DNA of 64,000 nt from Mesorhizobium liriopis (GCF_024053505.1 NZ_JAMXQS010000009.1:186001-250000), one strand, 5' to 3'; positions 16,110-27,414 are shown, counted from the stretch's first letter. Made by a program: numbers and translations. The notes: generated by a model from the sequence alone, not told the origin.

Positions 16110-17207
16110 TCAGGTGAAGTAGAGAATGCGCGCTTTCGGAAGCTGCGCCGCGATCTCGGTTTCGAAGAAGCGGCGCAGCATCTTCATGGTCGGCGCGTCA
16201 TAGACATGCTTGATCGAGCCGAACTTGGTGCGCTTCTCAGTGCGGCCGTCCGGCCCCATGTCGAGGCTCGAGCCCGGATACCAGCCGCTCAGCACCTCGC
16301 GTGACGTGGGAGTAAAACGGTGGGTGATCAGTTCCACCGTCAGGTCGAGCCCCGCCACGCCGTTCAAGGCGCGGCCCGCATCCGCGATCAGCATGCCGTA
16401 GGCTTCTTCCCAACCCGGTTCGGCGATGATCGGCGCGATCGTCAGGCCGACCGGATAGCCGGCCTCGGCCATGCGGCGCAACGCGTCGAGCCGGCTCGCG
16501 ACCGGGCTCGTGCCGCCCTCGTGGCGGGCGAAAAGCGACGGGTTGAGCGAGGCCCGCATGCGTGTGCGTCCACCATGGTCGATCCTGAGAAGCGGTTCGA
16601 CCGCATCGAACTTGGTGGTGAAACGAAGCTGGGCGTCGGCCTTCCACGCGCCGAACCATTTCACGGTTTCGCTGAGCGATCCTGTCAGATGCTCGATGCC
16701 GAGCGGATCGGTGTAGCATGATGCCTCGAAGGTCGTGCCCTCGCCGGCGCGCTCGCTCTGGCGCGAAGTCACCGTGCCCTGCCCGAGATGGCGCGGCAGT
16801 TCGTCGAGGATTTCGGGCAGATTCGCGTAGACACGGGTGATCGGCGGGCCTTTCAGCGAGCCCGCAAGATAGCAGTAGGAGCAGTGGGCGGGGCAGCCTT
16901 CGGCGAGATCGACGCGCCAGTCGGCACTCGGCGCGATCGGCTGCAGGCGGCGCTTGGACGGCGGGGCCACCACCACCGCCAGCGTGGACTTCGCCTGCGC
17001 GTAAGCACGGCGCGGGTCATCATTGGGCAGGTCGAGAGTGAGACGGTCGGTGAGGAGCTCGAAAACGGGAATGCCTTGGCTTGCCGCGCGCTCCGCAATG
17101 GCGCGGCCATGCGCCCATTCGCGTGCGGAGCGAGAAAGCAGAACGCGTTTGGGCCGCCACAGGCGCGAGCCTTGTGCGACAGGGGCTGGCTGAACCTTGT
17201 CGAGCAT
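16110..17207 (-). CDS. SPL-family radical SAM protein
   Basis: 365 residues from ATG 17207; the frame is open to 17486 but the extra part is not conserved-looking. The CxxxCxxC cluster-binding motif is at Cys105, Cys109 and Cys112 (EGCPAHCSYCYLAG), the arrangement of spore photoproduct lyase-like proteins. Later blocks SCYTDPLGIEHLTGSLSETV and TKFDAVEPLLRIDH fit the same family. In non-sporulating bacteria the role of these homologues is not established; repair of a DNA lesion is a possibility, notable since the divergent neighbour is an Mfd-like helicase. The start codon is moderately certain, as no clear Shine-Dalgarno sequence is seen. Confidence 0.82.
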   Translation of the reverse strand: MLDKVQPAPVAQGSRLWRPKRVLLSRSAREWAHGRAIAERAASQGIPVFELLTDRLTLDLPNDDPRRAYAQAKSTLAVVVAPPSKRRLQPIAPSADWRVDLAEGCPAHCSYCYLAGSLKGPPITRVYANLPEILDELPRHLGQGTVTSRQSERAGEGTTFEASCYTDPLGIEHLTGSLSETVKWFGAWKADAQLRFTTKFDAVEPLLRIDHGGRTRMRASLNPSLFARHEGGTSPVASRLDALRRMAEAGYPVGLTIAPIIAEPGWEEAYGMLIADAGRALNGVAGLDLTVELITHRFTPTSREVLSGWYPGSSLDMGPDGRTEKRTKFGSIKHVYDAPTMKMLRRFFETEIAAQLPKARILYFT

Positions 17208-17564
17208 CAGCGGCCCGCATGCATGGTCTGGAGCCCGTCCGAAGCCATTCGCAGCGAGGCGCTTGCCGGCACGGAAAAACAGGCTGACCGGGTGCGCCTT
17301 GTCATGGGTTCGGTTCTCCAAGGATGCTGTCTCCCATAGATAGGCATCCACGAGGTTTCGGGCTCGTCGGGGTGGCGGTTCAGAGCTGAACAATCCGTGA
17401 TCCCAGTATGCTCCTCTCTGCCGATTCCGCTCGGAACTGGTTGGAACTCGCCGATTTCGTCGCCTCTCGCACTCCCTTGTGGACAAGCCGCAACGTCACT
17501 TCCTGAGCTGGAACGCGGGGCCTGAGCCACCGTTTGAATCCCGCACTGATTCACGCGAGGCATC
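17208..17564 (+). other. Divergent intergenic region between radical SAM and Mfd-like genes
   Basis: 357 bp with no supported gene. It contains two GGAAC elements (17433-17437 and 17510-17514). The second belongs to the exact EcfG-type match annotated separately. The first is followed 18 nt later by TT and may be a second, weaker site. Nothing else was recognised. Confidence 0.5.
17510..17534 (+). promoter_or_regulatory. Candidate EcfG/RpoE2-type promoter of the Mfd-like gene (exact consensus)
   Basis: GGAAC at 17510-17514, a 16-nt spacer and CGTT at 17531-17534, identical to the consensus known for the alphaproteobacterial general stress sigma factor. It ends 30 bp before the ATG at 17565, a normal leader length. 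No experimental support is available here. Confidence 0.6.
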
Positions 17565-20500
17565 ATGGACTTGGCACCCCAGGCGGAAACGTCTTCAGAG
17601 GTGGTGGGCGCGGCTGCGCCGGCTTCAGGCGGCCTGCCACCGCAAAGCGCGCTGGAGAAGCACGGCAAGAGCCTGCCCGCCTCGGCACTTGCCGCGCGGC
17701 TGGTCGATCTGGTCAGCGAGGCGCAAGCGGATGGCGTGTTCTTTCTCGCACGCGGCGAACACGAGGCGGAAGAGATCGCGCACAGCTTCGCCGGCATGAT
17801 GCCGAATGCCGAGATCATCCTTCTGCCGCCTTGGGACTGTTTGCCTTACGACCGCGTTTCGCCTTCGCGCGAAAGCATGGGGCGGCGCGCCAGCGCGCTC
17901 TGCGCCATGGCCAAGAAAGCGGAAGGTCCCCGGCTCGTCGTGCTCTCGCCCGAGGCCGCGCTGCAACGCATCCTTCCGCCTGCCGACATCGCCGAAGGGT
18001 TCACCGAAATCCAGACCGGCACGGTGCTCGACTTGGCCGAGTTCGAGGCGCGCCTTCAGGACTGCGGCTATGTGCTCGACGAGCGCGTGGACGAGCCGGG
18101 TGAGGCCGCGCTCATGGGGCAGGTGGTGGACGTGTTCTCGTCCGATTCCGCACGGCCCGTGCGCCTCCTGCTCGACGAAGCCGGTGCGATCACCGGCATT
18201 CGTTTCTACGATCCGGTCACGCAACGCACCGATGAACCGGTCGAGCACGTGAGGCTTGCCCCGGCCTGCGAACTCGCGCCCCAGTCGCCGGAGGACCGAG
18301 CCGAGGCCGCGGGCAGAGGCATGGAAGAGCGGATCGTGGCATCGGCCAAGGCGCTTTCCACCGTCTTCGCGCTCATGCCGAAGGCAAAGATCATCCATGA
18401 CGCGGAGATCGAGGAACGCCTTCGCGCGGCGATCGACCTGTGTGACGATGCCCGCCGCGCCCGCGACACGCAGAAGGGGCGAAAGGCGAGCAAGGAAGAG
18501 TTCTATCTGGGTTGGACGGAATGGCGGAAGCTTTCCCTCAAGCGGGCCTCGGCAATCGCTGTGGAGGGCTTGGAGACGCTTCCTGCATTCCTGCTTGACC
18601 GTGACCCGGTGAAGGCCGCTGCCGAATTCATCGGCGAAGCCACCGAAGACGGCTTCCGCGTTGCGATCTGCGCGCTCGACGGCGAACTCGACCGCCTCGG
18701 CAAGGCGCTCGCGCGTCGGCTCAAGCGCAAGCCCGAGGCCGTCGCCGACTGGAATGCCCTGTTCGAGCCGCCCGCCGGCGCATTTCTAGAGGCCGAGCTG
18801 GATCTCGCTCACGGCTTCATCGACCGCAGCACACGCCTGGCCGTTCTGACCCCGCTCGACGTCTATGGTGCTCGCCTCCAAAAAAGCACCGGCCGCTCTG
18901 CCGTATCGCTCACCAGCGAGCCCGAATTGCGGATCGGCGATGTGGTGCTGCACGAAGACCATGGCGTGGCGGTCCTGCGCGCACTCGAGACCATCGAAAC
19001 CGAAGGGCGCACGCAGGACGTGGTGCGCCTCGAATATCATGATGAGGCGACGCTTCTGGCACCCGTCGAAGAGTTCGGCCGCATCTGGCGCTACGGCGCG
19101 GAAGAAGATGCCGTTTCGCTCGACCGGCTCAAAGGCGATGGCTGGACCAGGCGGCGCGCGGAAGTGAGCGCGGAGATCGCGGAAACGGCGGCCAAGCTCG
19201 TGGCACTCGCCGCCGAACGTCAGGACGCGCGCGTCGAGCCGATGGCACCGCCGCGTGGCACCTATGCGCGCTTCGCCGCCCGCTTCCCCTATCCCGAAAC
19301 CCCCGACCAGACCGCGGCCATCGAATCCGTTCTCGACGATCTCGCCTCCGGCACCGTGATGAACCGCCTCGTTTGCGGCGATGTCGGCTTCGGCAAGACC
19401 GAGGTCGCGTTGCGTGCGGCGGCCGTGGTGGCGCTCAACGGTCGGCAGGTGGCGGTCGTCGCGCCGACCACGGTTCTGGCGCGCCAGCATTTCGAGACCT
19501 TTTCGCGCCGCTTCGAGGGCACGGGTGTTTCGGTCACCCTTTTGTCGCGCGGGGTGAGCACGGCTGAGGCCAAACAGGCGAAAGAGGGTCTGGCCGACGG
19601 CTCGGTGGGCATCGTCATCGGTACGCAGGCGATTGCCGCCAAGGATGTGCGCTTCCACGATCTCGGCCTGCTCGTGATCGACGAGGAGCACCGCTTCGGC
19701 GTCAAGCTGAAGGAACAGCTACGCGGTCTCAGCTCTCGCCTGCACGTGCTTTCCATGAGCGCCACGCCCATTCCGCGCACGCTTGCAGGTGCCATGGTGG
19801 GCGTTCAGGAGGCGAGCCTCCTCTCCAACCCGCCGGCGCGGCGTCGCCCCGTCCGCACCGAACTCGCGCCCTGCGATCCGGCTTCCGTCAAGACCGCGCT
19901 TCTGCGCGAGAAGCGTCGTGACGGGCAGAGCTTCTGCGTGGTGCCGCGCATCGCCGATATCGAGCCGACAGCCGCCATTCTCGCCAGGCTCGTGCCCGAG
20001 CTTTCCGTGCTTACGGTTCATGGCGAAATGGATGCCGGCGCCATGGACGATGCCATGATGCGCTTCGCCCATGGCGAGGCGGATATCCTTCTCTCCACGA
20101 ACATCATCGAAACCGGGCTCGACGTGCCGCGCGCGAACACGATCCTTATCTGGCGCGCTGACCGTTTCGGCATGGCGCAGCTTCACCAGTTGCGCGGGCG
20201 CGTAGGCCGTGGGCGCGCACAAGGCTCGGCCTATCTGCTGACCGAGGCCGAACAGGAGGTGAGTGCTGAAACGCGTTCGCGGCTTTCCACCCTGCTCGCC
20301 TTCGACCGCCTGGGCTCGGGGCTTGCCATCAGTGCGCGCGACCTCGACCTGCGCGGGGCGGGCGACCTGGTCGGTGAAGAGCAGGCGGGGCACATGAAGC
20401 TGATCGGCGTCAGCCTCTACCAGCGGCTTCTGGCGCGTGCGGTGAACGAGAAACGCGGGGAGGGGGGAGAACTGGTCTTCGAACCGGAGATCGCGCTGGA

Positions 20501-20954
20501 AATGGCCGGCAGTTTTCCGGCCGATTACGTTTCCGAAGCCATCATCCGGCTCAACCTTTATTCCCGACTCCAGCGGCTGGAAGACGACGGCGATATCGAT
20601 GCCTTCGCCGAGGAACTCGAAGACCGCTTCGGCCCGCTGCCGCCTGAAACCCAGACGCTTCTGGAACTCGCCCGGCTCAAGCTCGCAGCCGTCGAGGCCG
20701 GCATCGCCAAGCTCAGTGCCGGCCCGCTGGCGCTCGCCGTCGAGTTCCGCCATCCGAGGAAAATGAACTGGGACAGGCTCGCAAGGATCAAGGATTGCGC
20801 CCGCAGCGAGGAGCGTCTGATCTGCAGGCGCAAGACCGAGCCGGGCGAGAACCGCCTGGAAACCGTGCGCGCTTTGACCGATGCGCTTGCCTCCCACCGG
20901 TCACGCAGGTCCGAGGCATCGGCCGACGCTCGGAAGCATCTGGAGGCAGCTTGA
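17565..20954 (+). CDS. mfd: Mfd-like transcription-repair coupling helicase
   Basis: 1129 residues. The N-terminal UvrB-like region has PPWDCLPYDRVSPS near residue 90. A CarD-like RNA-polymerase-interacting segment (RIGDVVLHEDHGVAVLRA) is near 455. The SF2 helicase core has Walker A GDVGFGKTE near 606, DEEH near 705, SATPIPRTLAG and the motif VI stretch QLRGRVGRGRAQ, with a TRCF C-terminal domain after about 1000. It would push stalled RNA polymerase off DNA and recruit UvrA. The canonical GEFAVRGGI segment of housekeeping Mfd is replaced by GEAALMGQV, and an EcfG-type promoter lies upstream, so it may be a stress-induced paralogue rather than the only Mfd. Confidence 0.85.
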   Translation: MDLAPQAETSSEVVGAAAPASGGLPPQSALEKHGKSLPASALAARLVDLVSEAQADGVFFLARGEHEAEEIAHSFAGMMPNAEIILLPPWDCLPYDRVSPSRESMGRRASALCAMAKKAEGPRLVVLSPEAALQRILPPADIAEGFTEIQTGTVLDLAEFEARLQDCGYVLDERVDEPGEAALMGQVVDVFSSDSARPVRLLLDEAGAITGIRFYDPVTQRTDEPVEHVRLAPACELAPQSPEDRAEAAGRGMEERIVASAKALSTVFALMPKAKIIHDAEIEERLRAAIDLCDDARRARDTQKGRKASKEEFYLGWTEWRKLSLKRASAIAVEGLETLPAFLLDRDPVKAAAEFIGEATEDGFRVAICALDGELDRLGKALARRLKRKPEAVADWNALFEPPAGAFLEAELDLAHGFIDRSTRLAVLTPLDVYGARLQKSTGRSAVSLTSEPELRIGDVVLHEDHGVAVLRALETIETEGRTQDVVRLEYHDEATLLAPVEEFGRIWRYGAEEDAVSLDRLKGDGWTRRRAEVSAEIAETAAKLVALAAERQDARVEPMAPPRGTYARFAARFPYPETPDQTAAIESVLDDLASGTVMNRLVCGDVGFGKTEVALRAAAVVALNGRQVAVVAPTTVLARQHFETFSRRFEGTGVSVTLLSRGVSTAEAKQAKEGLADGSVGIVIGTQAIAAKDVRFHDLGLLVIDEEHRFGVKLKEQLRGLSSRLHVLSMSATPIPRTLAGAMVGVQEASLLSNPPARRRPVRTELAPCDPASVKTALLREKRRDGQSFCVVPRIADIEPTAAILARLVPELSVLTVHGEMDAGAMDDAMMRFAHGEADILLSTNIIETGLDVPRANTILIWRADRFGMAQLHQLRGRVGRGRAQGSAYLLTEAEQEVSAETRSRLSTLLAFDRLGSGLAISARDLDLRGAGDLVGEEQAGHMKLIGVSLYQRLLARAVNEKRGEGGELVFEPEIALEMAGSFPADYVSEAIIRLNLYSRLQRLEDDGDIDAFAEELEDRFGPLPPETQTLLELARLKLAAVEAGIAKLSAGPLALAVEFRHPRKMNWDRLARIKDCARSEERLICRRKTEPGENRLETVRALTDALASHRSRRSEASADARKHLEAA

Positions 20955-20973
20955 AATAGTTCCGATTCGGACG

Positions 20974-20998
20974 GGAACAGGTCGTAAAAGCCGAAGTT
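20974..20998 (+). promoter_or_regulatory. Candidate EcfG/RpoE2-type promoter of the DUF892 gene
   Basis: GGAAC at 20974-20978, 16-nt spacer, AGTT at 20995-20998, one mismatch from the -10 consensus CGTT. It ends 35 bp before the ATG at 21034 and lies within the 79-bp gap after the Mfd-like gene. Confidence 0.5.
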
Positions 20999-21033
20999 CC
21001 CCGAAGGCCTGATGATCAACAAGGAGACGGCAC

Positions 21034-21525
21034 ATGGCAAAAGAGAAGACGCTTGAGGATCTGTTCTACGACACGCTCAAGGACATCTATTATGCCGAGC
21101 GCAAGATTCTGAAGACCCTGCCGAAAATGGCCAAGGCCGCGCAGTCGCCGGAATTGAAGGCTGCGATCGAAAAGCATCGCGACCAGACCGAAGGCCAGAT
21201 CGAGCGCTTGCAGGAAGTGTTCGAGATCTTCGGCAAGCGCGCCCAGGGCAAGACCTGCGAGGCGATCGAGGGGATCGTGGCGGAAGGCGAGGAAATCCTC
21301 GACGAGTACAAGGACACGGCAGCACTCGATGCGGGCATCATCTCCTCGACGCAGGCCGTGGAGCATTACGAGATCACGCGCTACGGCACGCTCAAGCGCT
21401 GGGCCGAGACGCTCGGCCTGCAGGATGCGGCCAAGCTGATCGACCAGAACCTGGCCGAGGAAAAGCAGACCGACGCCGACATGACCAAGCTCGCCGACAC
21501 GGCCGTCAACCAGAAGGCGGCCTGA
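21034..21525 (+). CDS. Ferritin-like DUF892 (YciF/YciE) protein
   Basis: 163 residues, all-helical. The start KTLEDLFYDTLKDIYYAERKILKTLPKMAKAA is the DUF892 signature, and the paired helices KAAIEKHRDQTEGQIERL and TQAVEHYEITRYGTLKRWAE carry the Glu/His residues of the ferritin-like di-metal site. Such proteins are cytosolic and induced by osmotic or oxidative stress in many bacteria; their chemistry is not settled. AAGGAG precedes the ATG. A general-stress promoter candidate and a downstream hairpin make it look like a single-gene unit. Confidence 0.9.
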   Translation: MAKEKTLEDLFYDTLKDIYYAERKILKTLPKMAKAAQSPELKAAIEKHRDQTEGQIERLQEVFEIFGKRAQGKTCEAIEGIVAEGEEILDEYKDTAALDAGIISSTQAVEHYEITRYGTLKRWAETLGLQDAAKLIDQNLAEEKQTDADMTKLADTAVNQKAA

Positions 21526-21540
21526 GGCTGAGAACAAACC

Positions 21541-21577
21541 GGCAGGCCTGTTCCGCTCCAGTCGGGACAGGCTTGCC
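21541..21577 (+). terminator. Hairpin after the DUF892 gene
   Basis: GGCAGGCCTGTTCC (21541-21554) can pair with GGGACAGGCTTGCC (21564-21577) using two G-U pairs; the loop is 9 nt. A short CTT follows. It lies between two convergent genes and may terminate both. Confidence 0.55.
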
Positions 21578-21620
21578 CTTCATGCGTGGCCGGCAGGCAC
21601 CGGCCGGGAACCAGCACCGG

Positions 21621-22577
21621 TCAGAACTCGAAAGCAGCCTGCCGCCACTCCGGCTCGCGCGGTCTTCCGATTGACCGTTTCGCGGGCTTGGTGGCTTCCT
21701 TCCACGCATTGCCGTTCGCAGTCGCTTCCATGATCGCCTCTGACAGCGAGTGATCGACGCTCAGATCCTCCCGGATCAGCCCATGATCCCAGCGGCGTCG
21801 GTGGGGGGCATTCCACGCAGGCGCATTGACGATCGGGTAAAGGCAGAGGCCTGCCACCGGCACGCCCGAGCGGTGAACCGCATCGATCACATGGCGCAGC
21901 CATTCGCCCTTGTCGTCGATCCCTTTCCAGCGGCGCCGGTGGCCCTTGTGCAGGCCGGTTTCGGCGATCATGACCGGCTTGCCGTAACGCGCGGCCACGT
22001 CGCGCAGCGAGCGCGCGATGCTGCGCTTCATCTCGTGCGGATAGACATTGATCCCGATCACATCGGCCAGATCCACGAGTGCCGCATGCGCGCCGATCTC
22101 ATGCGGGCGGTGAGCCGGCTCCGCCGTGATGAGGCGAACATCGGGGAGGCGCGCACGCAAGCATCCCAGAATCTCGCGCGATTGCCTGACGACGCTCTCG
22201 AAGCTCTCGCCCCGACACATGACGGGATGGAAACTCAGCTCGTTGAAGCAGCACCAGAAGGGCCGGTCCGGGCAGACGGCTTCGACCGCCGCCGCGACGC
22301 GCTCGGCATAAGCTGCCGCGTCGGGGTGGCGCCAGTAATGGTTGAGGTCCCAGATGACTTCGAGGTCCATTGCCTGCGCCACGCGCAGCCGCGGCTCGAT
22401 CGGCAGCCACCAAGGAAGGCCGTCACGCACCGTGCGGATGCCATGTTCCCGGAGGATCGCATAATGCGCGTGCATATCCTGCTCGGGCAGGTGCCGCGTG
22501 CCGGAGAGAAGGCAGAAATTCTTCTGCCATTCCAGCCGCCCGCATTCGAAGCCTGCCTGAATGAAGGATTGAAACAT
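21621..22577 (-). CDS. Glycoside-hydrolase-like TIM-barrel protein
   Basis: 318 residues from ATG 22577, chosen for an AGGCAGGG ribosome-binding sequence 5 bp upstream; the frame is open to 22715. Clan-A-type glycosidase features are visible: FNELSFHP near residue 115 (acid/base Glu after Asn) and MIAETGLHKG near 200 (nucleophile Glu), with WDLNHYWRHPD and GINVYPHE between. It resembles cytosolic beta-glucosidase-like proteins but is short, and there is no signal peptide. The substrate is unknown. It stands alone within a stress-gene cluster, convergent with DUF892 and divergent from a ferritin-like gene. Confidence 0.7.
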   Translation of the reverse strand: MFQSFIQAGFECGRLEWQKNFCLLSGTRHLPEQDMHAHYAILREHGIRTVRDGLPWWLPIEPRLRVAQAMDLEVIWDLNHYWRHPDAAAYAERVAAAVEAVCPDRPFWCCFNELSFHPVMCRGESFESVVRQSREILGCLRARLPDVRLITAEPAHRPHEIGAHAALVDLADVIGINVYPHEMKRSIARSLRDVAARYGKPVMIAETGLHKGHRRRWKGIDDKGEWLRHVIDAVHRSGVPVAGLCLYPIVNAPAWNAPHRRRWDHGLIREDLSVDHSLSEAIMEATANGNAWKEATKPAKRSIGRPREPEWRQAAFEF

Positions 22578-22685
22578 CCGCCCTGCCTTATGCGGCACCT
22601 CGTTACGCCACAAGCCGCGTGGAACGGCCTTCGCAAATGTTATCGGAGGCTCAAACTGCCTGACGCAGAGTGATGAGAAACTGTT

Positions 22686-22710
22686 GGAACAGCTCCTCCA
22701 AGCCGGCATT
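22686..22710 (+). promoter_or_regulatory. Candidate EcfG/RpoE2-type promoter of the ferritin-like gene
   Basis: GGAAC at 22686-22690, 16-nt spacer, CATT at 22707-22710, one mismatch from CGTT. It ends 45 bp before the ATG at 22756. Confidence 0.5.
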
Positions 22711-22755
22711 GGCATTTCTCACGCACCATCCAGACAACCAAAACGGAGCACAGCA

Positions 22756-23214
22756 ATGGTCACCACGGTCGGCACGGAATCCACCTTCGAGAAGCTCGTG
22801 CAGAACCTTCTGATCCTGGAGCACGACGCCATCGCGGCCTACGAATCCACGATCGAGAAGCTCGACAACCCGACATCCAAGGCAAAGATCGCCGAGTTCA
22901 AGGCCGACCACGACTCGCATGTGGTCGAACTCACGCGGCTTGCCGGCGCTCTGGGTGTGGAAGCGCCGCAGGAAGGCGACATGAAGGAATACCTCACCAC
23001 CGGCAAGATCGCGCTGGCTTCCATCGTGGGCGACCGCACGATCCTGAAGGCCATGGCGACCAACGAGATCGAGACCAAGATGGCCTATGATCAGGCCTCG
23101 AAGAATTCGGCCGCAAGCCCCGAAGCACAGGCCTTCTTCCGCAAGGCACTGGCCGACGAAACGCGCCACAAGGACTGGATGGACGCAGCCGCCGCCGACG
23201 AAGCCGTGGCCTGA
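22756..23214 (+). CDS. Ferritin-like four-helix protein (DUF2383/rubrerythrin-like)
   Basis: 152 residues from ATG 22756, preceded by ACGGAGCACAGCA. Four helices each carry an acidic or His ligand set: LILEHDAIAAYE, KADHDSHVVELTRLAG, NEIETKMAYDQA and ADETRHKDWMDAA. The DHDSH and ETRH pieces fit ExxH-type di-iron ligation. The exact DUF number is uncertain. It is probably a cytosolic stress protein. It shares promoter type and neighbourhood with the DUF892 gene, 1.2 kb away. A strong bidirectional terminator follows. Confidence 0.8.
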   Translation: MVTTVGTESTFEKLVQNLLILEHDAIAAYESTIEKLDNPTSKAKIAEFKADHDSHVVELTRLAGALGVEAPQEGDMKEYLTTGKIALASIVGDRTILKAMATNEIETKMAYDQASKNSAASPEAQAFFRKALADETRHKDWMDAAAADEAVA

Positions 23215-23276
23215 CCGTTCCTCCGGCCGGCAGCATCATTTCTTCGGCCGGCATTCCTCGGCTCACAGCCCAGCAA

Positions 23277-23308
23277 TTCAGCGCCCCGGTAATGGCCGGG
23301 GCGCTGAA
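23277..23308. terminator. Bidirectional hairpin between convergent genes
   Basis: Perfect 13-bp stem: TTCAGCGCCCCGG (23277-23289), loop of 6, CCGGGGCGCTGAA (23296-23308). It lies between the stop at 23214 (+) and the stop at 23321 (-), so it can serve both the ferritin-like gene and the SDR gene. Confidence 0.75.
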
Positions 23309-23320
23309 CTCATTTCAGCG

Positions 23321-24091
23321 TCAGGCGCCGCCCCACTGCATGGTGAGGCCGCCATCCATGGTCCAGGTCTGCCCCGTCACGTAGTCGCCCGCGTCGGATG
23401 CGAGAAACAAAGCGAGGCGGGCGATCTCCTCGGGCTGCCCGGCCCGGTGCCATGGGATTTTCTCGAAGGACTCCTCGCGCTTTTGCGGGTCGTCCAGCCG
23501 TTTCTGCGTCATCGGCGTCTGGATGAGGCCCGGTGCGATATTGTTGATGTTGATTTTGTCCTCGGCCAACTCGCGTGAAAGGCTGCGCGCGAATGAGCCC
23601 AATGCCGCCTTGGACATGCCATAGGGCGAGCTTTCGGGCGTGGGCAGATGCTGCGCCACCGACGAGATGTTGACGATGCGTCCCTTGCCGCCCTGCTGCC
23701 GGCGCAAGCGCACGAAGGCGCGGGCACAGAAGACCGGCCCCATGAGATTGGTCCGCAGCACTTTCTCCAGATCCTCATCCTTCAATTCGGCGATGTCGGC
23801 ATTCTCCGCACCGGTTCCGGCATTGTTGACGAGGATGTCGAGGGGCCCGAGTTCGCTGACGGTCTGGGCAAAGAACGCTTCCACGGATGCCGAGTCTCCG
23901 ACATCACCCTGGATGGTGAGCGACTTTCGCCCCGCCGCTTCGACGCGCCGCCTGGTTTCCGCGGCACCTTCGGCGTCCGAATGATAGATGATGGCCACAT
24001 CCGCGCCGGCTTCCGCGAAGGCCTGCGCGATTGCCTGGCCGATGCCTGAATCGGCGCCTGTGATCAGGGCGCGCTTGTTTTCGAGTTTCAT
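23321..24091 (-). CDS. SDR-family oxidoreductase
   Basis: 256 residues from ATG 24091. It is a classical short-chain dehydrogenase. The cofactor loop is TGADSGIGQAIAQ (residues about 10-22), NNAG is near 90, and the catalytic Ser-Tyr-Lys set is in SSVAQ and YGMSKAALGS. The C-terminus has DGGLTMQWGG. It resembles glucose-1-dehydrogenase/FabG-like stress SDRs; the substrate is unknown. It lies downstream of glpV on the same strand but is separated by a terminator (24195-24227) and has its own promoter candidate at 24119-24143. Confidence 0.88.
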   Translation of the reverse strand: MKLENKRALITGADSGIGQAIAQAFAEAGADVAIIYHSDAEGAAETRRRVEAAGRKSLTIQGDVGDSASVEAFFAQTVSELGPLDILVNNAGTGAENADIAELKDEDLEKVLRTNLMGPVFCARAFVRLRRQQGGKGRIVNISSVAQHLPTPESSPYGMSKAALGSFARSLSRELAEDKININNIAPGLIQTPMTQKRLDDPQKREESFEKIPWHRAGQPEEIARLALFLASDAGDYVTGQTWTMDGGLTMQWGGA

Positions 24092-24118
24092 GGTTTCTGG
24101 CTCCGTTCGAGCTTCGAG

Positions 24119-24143
24119 AACCTCGGCAGCGAATGCCTGTTCC
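24119..24143 (-). promoter_or_regulatory. Candidate EcfG/RpoE2-type promoter of the SDR gene
   Basis: Read on the minus strand: GGAAC (24143-24139), 16-nt spacer, GGTT (24122-24119), one mismatch from CGTT. It lies 27 bp upstream of the SDR start codon. Confidence 0.5.
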
Positions 24144-24194
24144 CTTGCCCGGGGCCAGAACCGAACCGGTCCTGCCGCGCCTGGCCGTTCACCG

Positions 24195-24227
24195 AAAAAG
24201 GGGCCGGCCATCGTGGCCAGCCCCCTT
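24195..24227 (-). terminator. Rho-independent terminator of the glp operon
   Basis: On the minus strand, GGGGGCTGGCCA, a 3-nt loop, TGGCCGGCCCC and then TTTTT. It starts 25 bp after the glpV stop. The stem plus T run is a classical intrinsic terminator and isolates the SDR gene from the glycerol operon. Confidence 0.85.
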
Positions 24228-24252
24228 CCATCTCCTGGTCTCGCTGAATGAT

Positions 24253-25977
<1,725 letters not shown>

Positions 25978-26053
25978 GAGGTCTCCTCCCCTTGTTCAGC
26001 GACGTTGATGATCGGCGCAGCTTTCCTCCGGCTGCTCCGTATTCCTCTCCCTT

Positions 26054-26470
26054 CTAGGCGAAGCGGAAAACGCCTATGGCGTAGACCACCGAAAGGGCGA
26101 GTGCCCACCACAGGCTGGGGCCGACGAGCCCGAGCCATGCGAGATGAATGAAAGCCGAGCCGAGCAGCGACAGGAAGAGCCGGTCGCCGCGCGTGGTCTC
26201 GAAGCGCAGGATGCCGAAACGCGGATTGCCGCCGGGCGAGGCGTATTCCCACACCGCCATCAGCGCGAGCAGGAGTGCTATCGTCAGAAAGAACACGGCG
26301 GTCGGAAACGACCATGCCATCCAGCCGCCGGGGATCAGCGTCGCGAACCAGTCGCGCCCGCCATCGGCTTCCGGCAGCACCATCACCAGTGCGCCGATGG
26401 CGAGCAGATAGGCGGCGAGAACGACGACCAGCGGAATCTGCCAGCGGCGGGAAGGGAGCGAGGCGTCCAT
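26054..26470 (-). CDS. glpU: Small membrane protein GlpU (DUF2160)
   Basis: 138 residues with about four hydrophobic helices (ValValLeu-rich near 15-30, then FLTIALLLALMAVWEY, LGSAFIHLAWLGLVG and the C-terminal LALSVVYAIGVFRFA). DUF2160 proteins occur in rhizobial glycerol transport loci between glpQ and glpV, the same place as here. The role is not established; it may be an accessory membrane subunit. Its start is 2 bp from the glpQ stop, so the two are likely coupled. Confidence 0.85.
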   Translation of the reverse strand: MDASLPSRRWQIPLVVVLAAYLLAIGALVMVLPEADGGRDWFATLIPGGWMAWSFPTAVFFLTIALLLALMAVWEYASPGGNPRFGILRFETTRGDRLFLSLLGSAFIHLAWLGLVGPSLWWALALSVVYAIGVFRFA

Positions 26471-26471
26471 C

Positions 26472-27413
<942 letters not shown>

Positions 27414-27414
27414 G

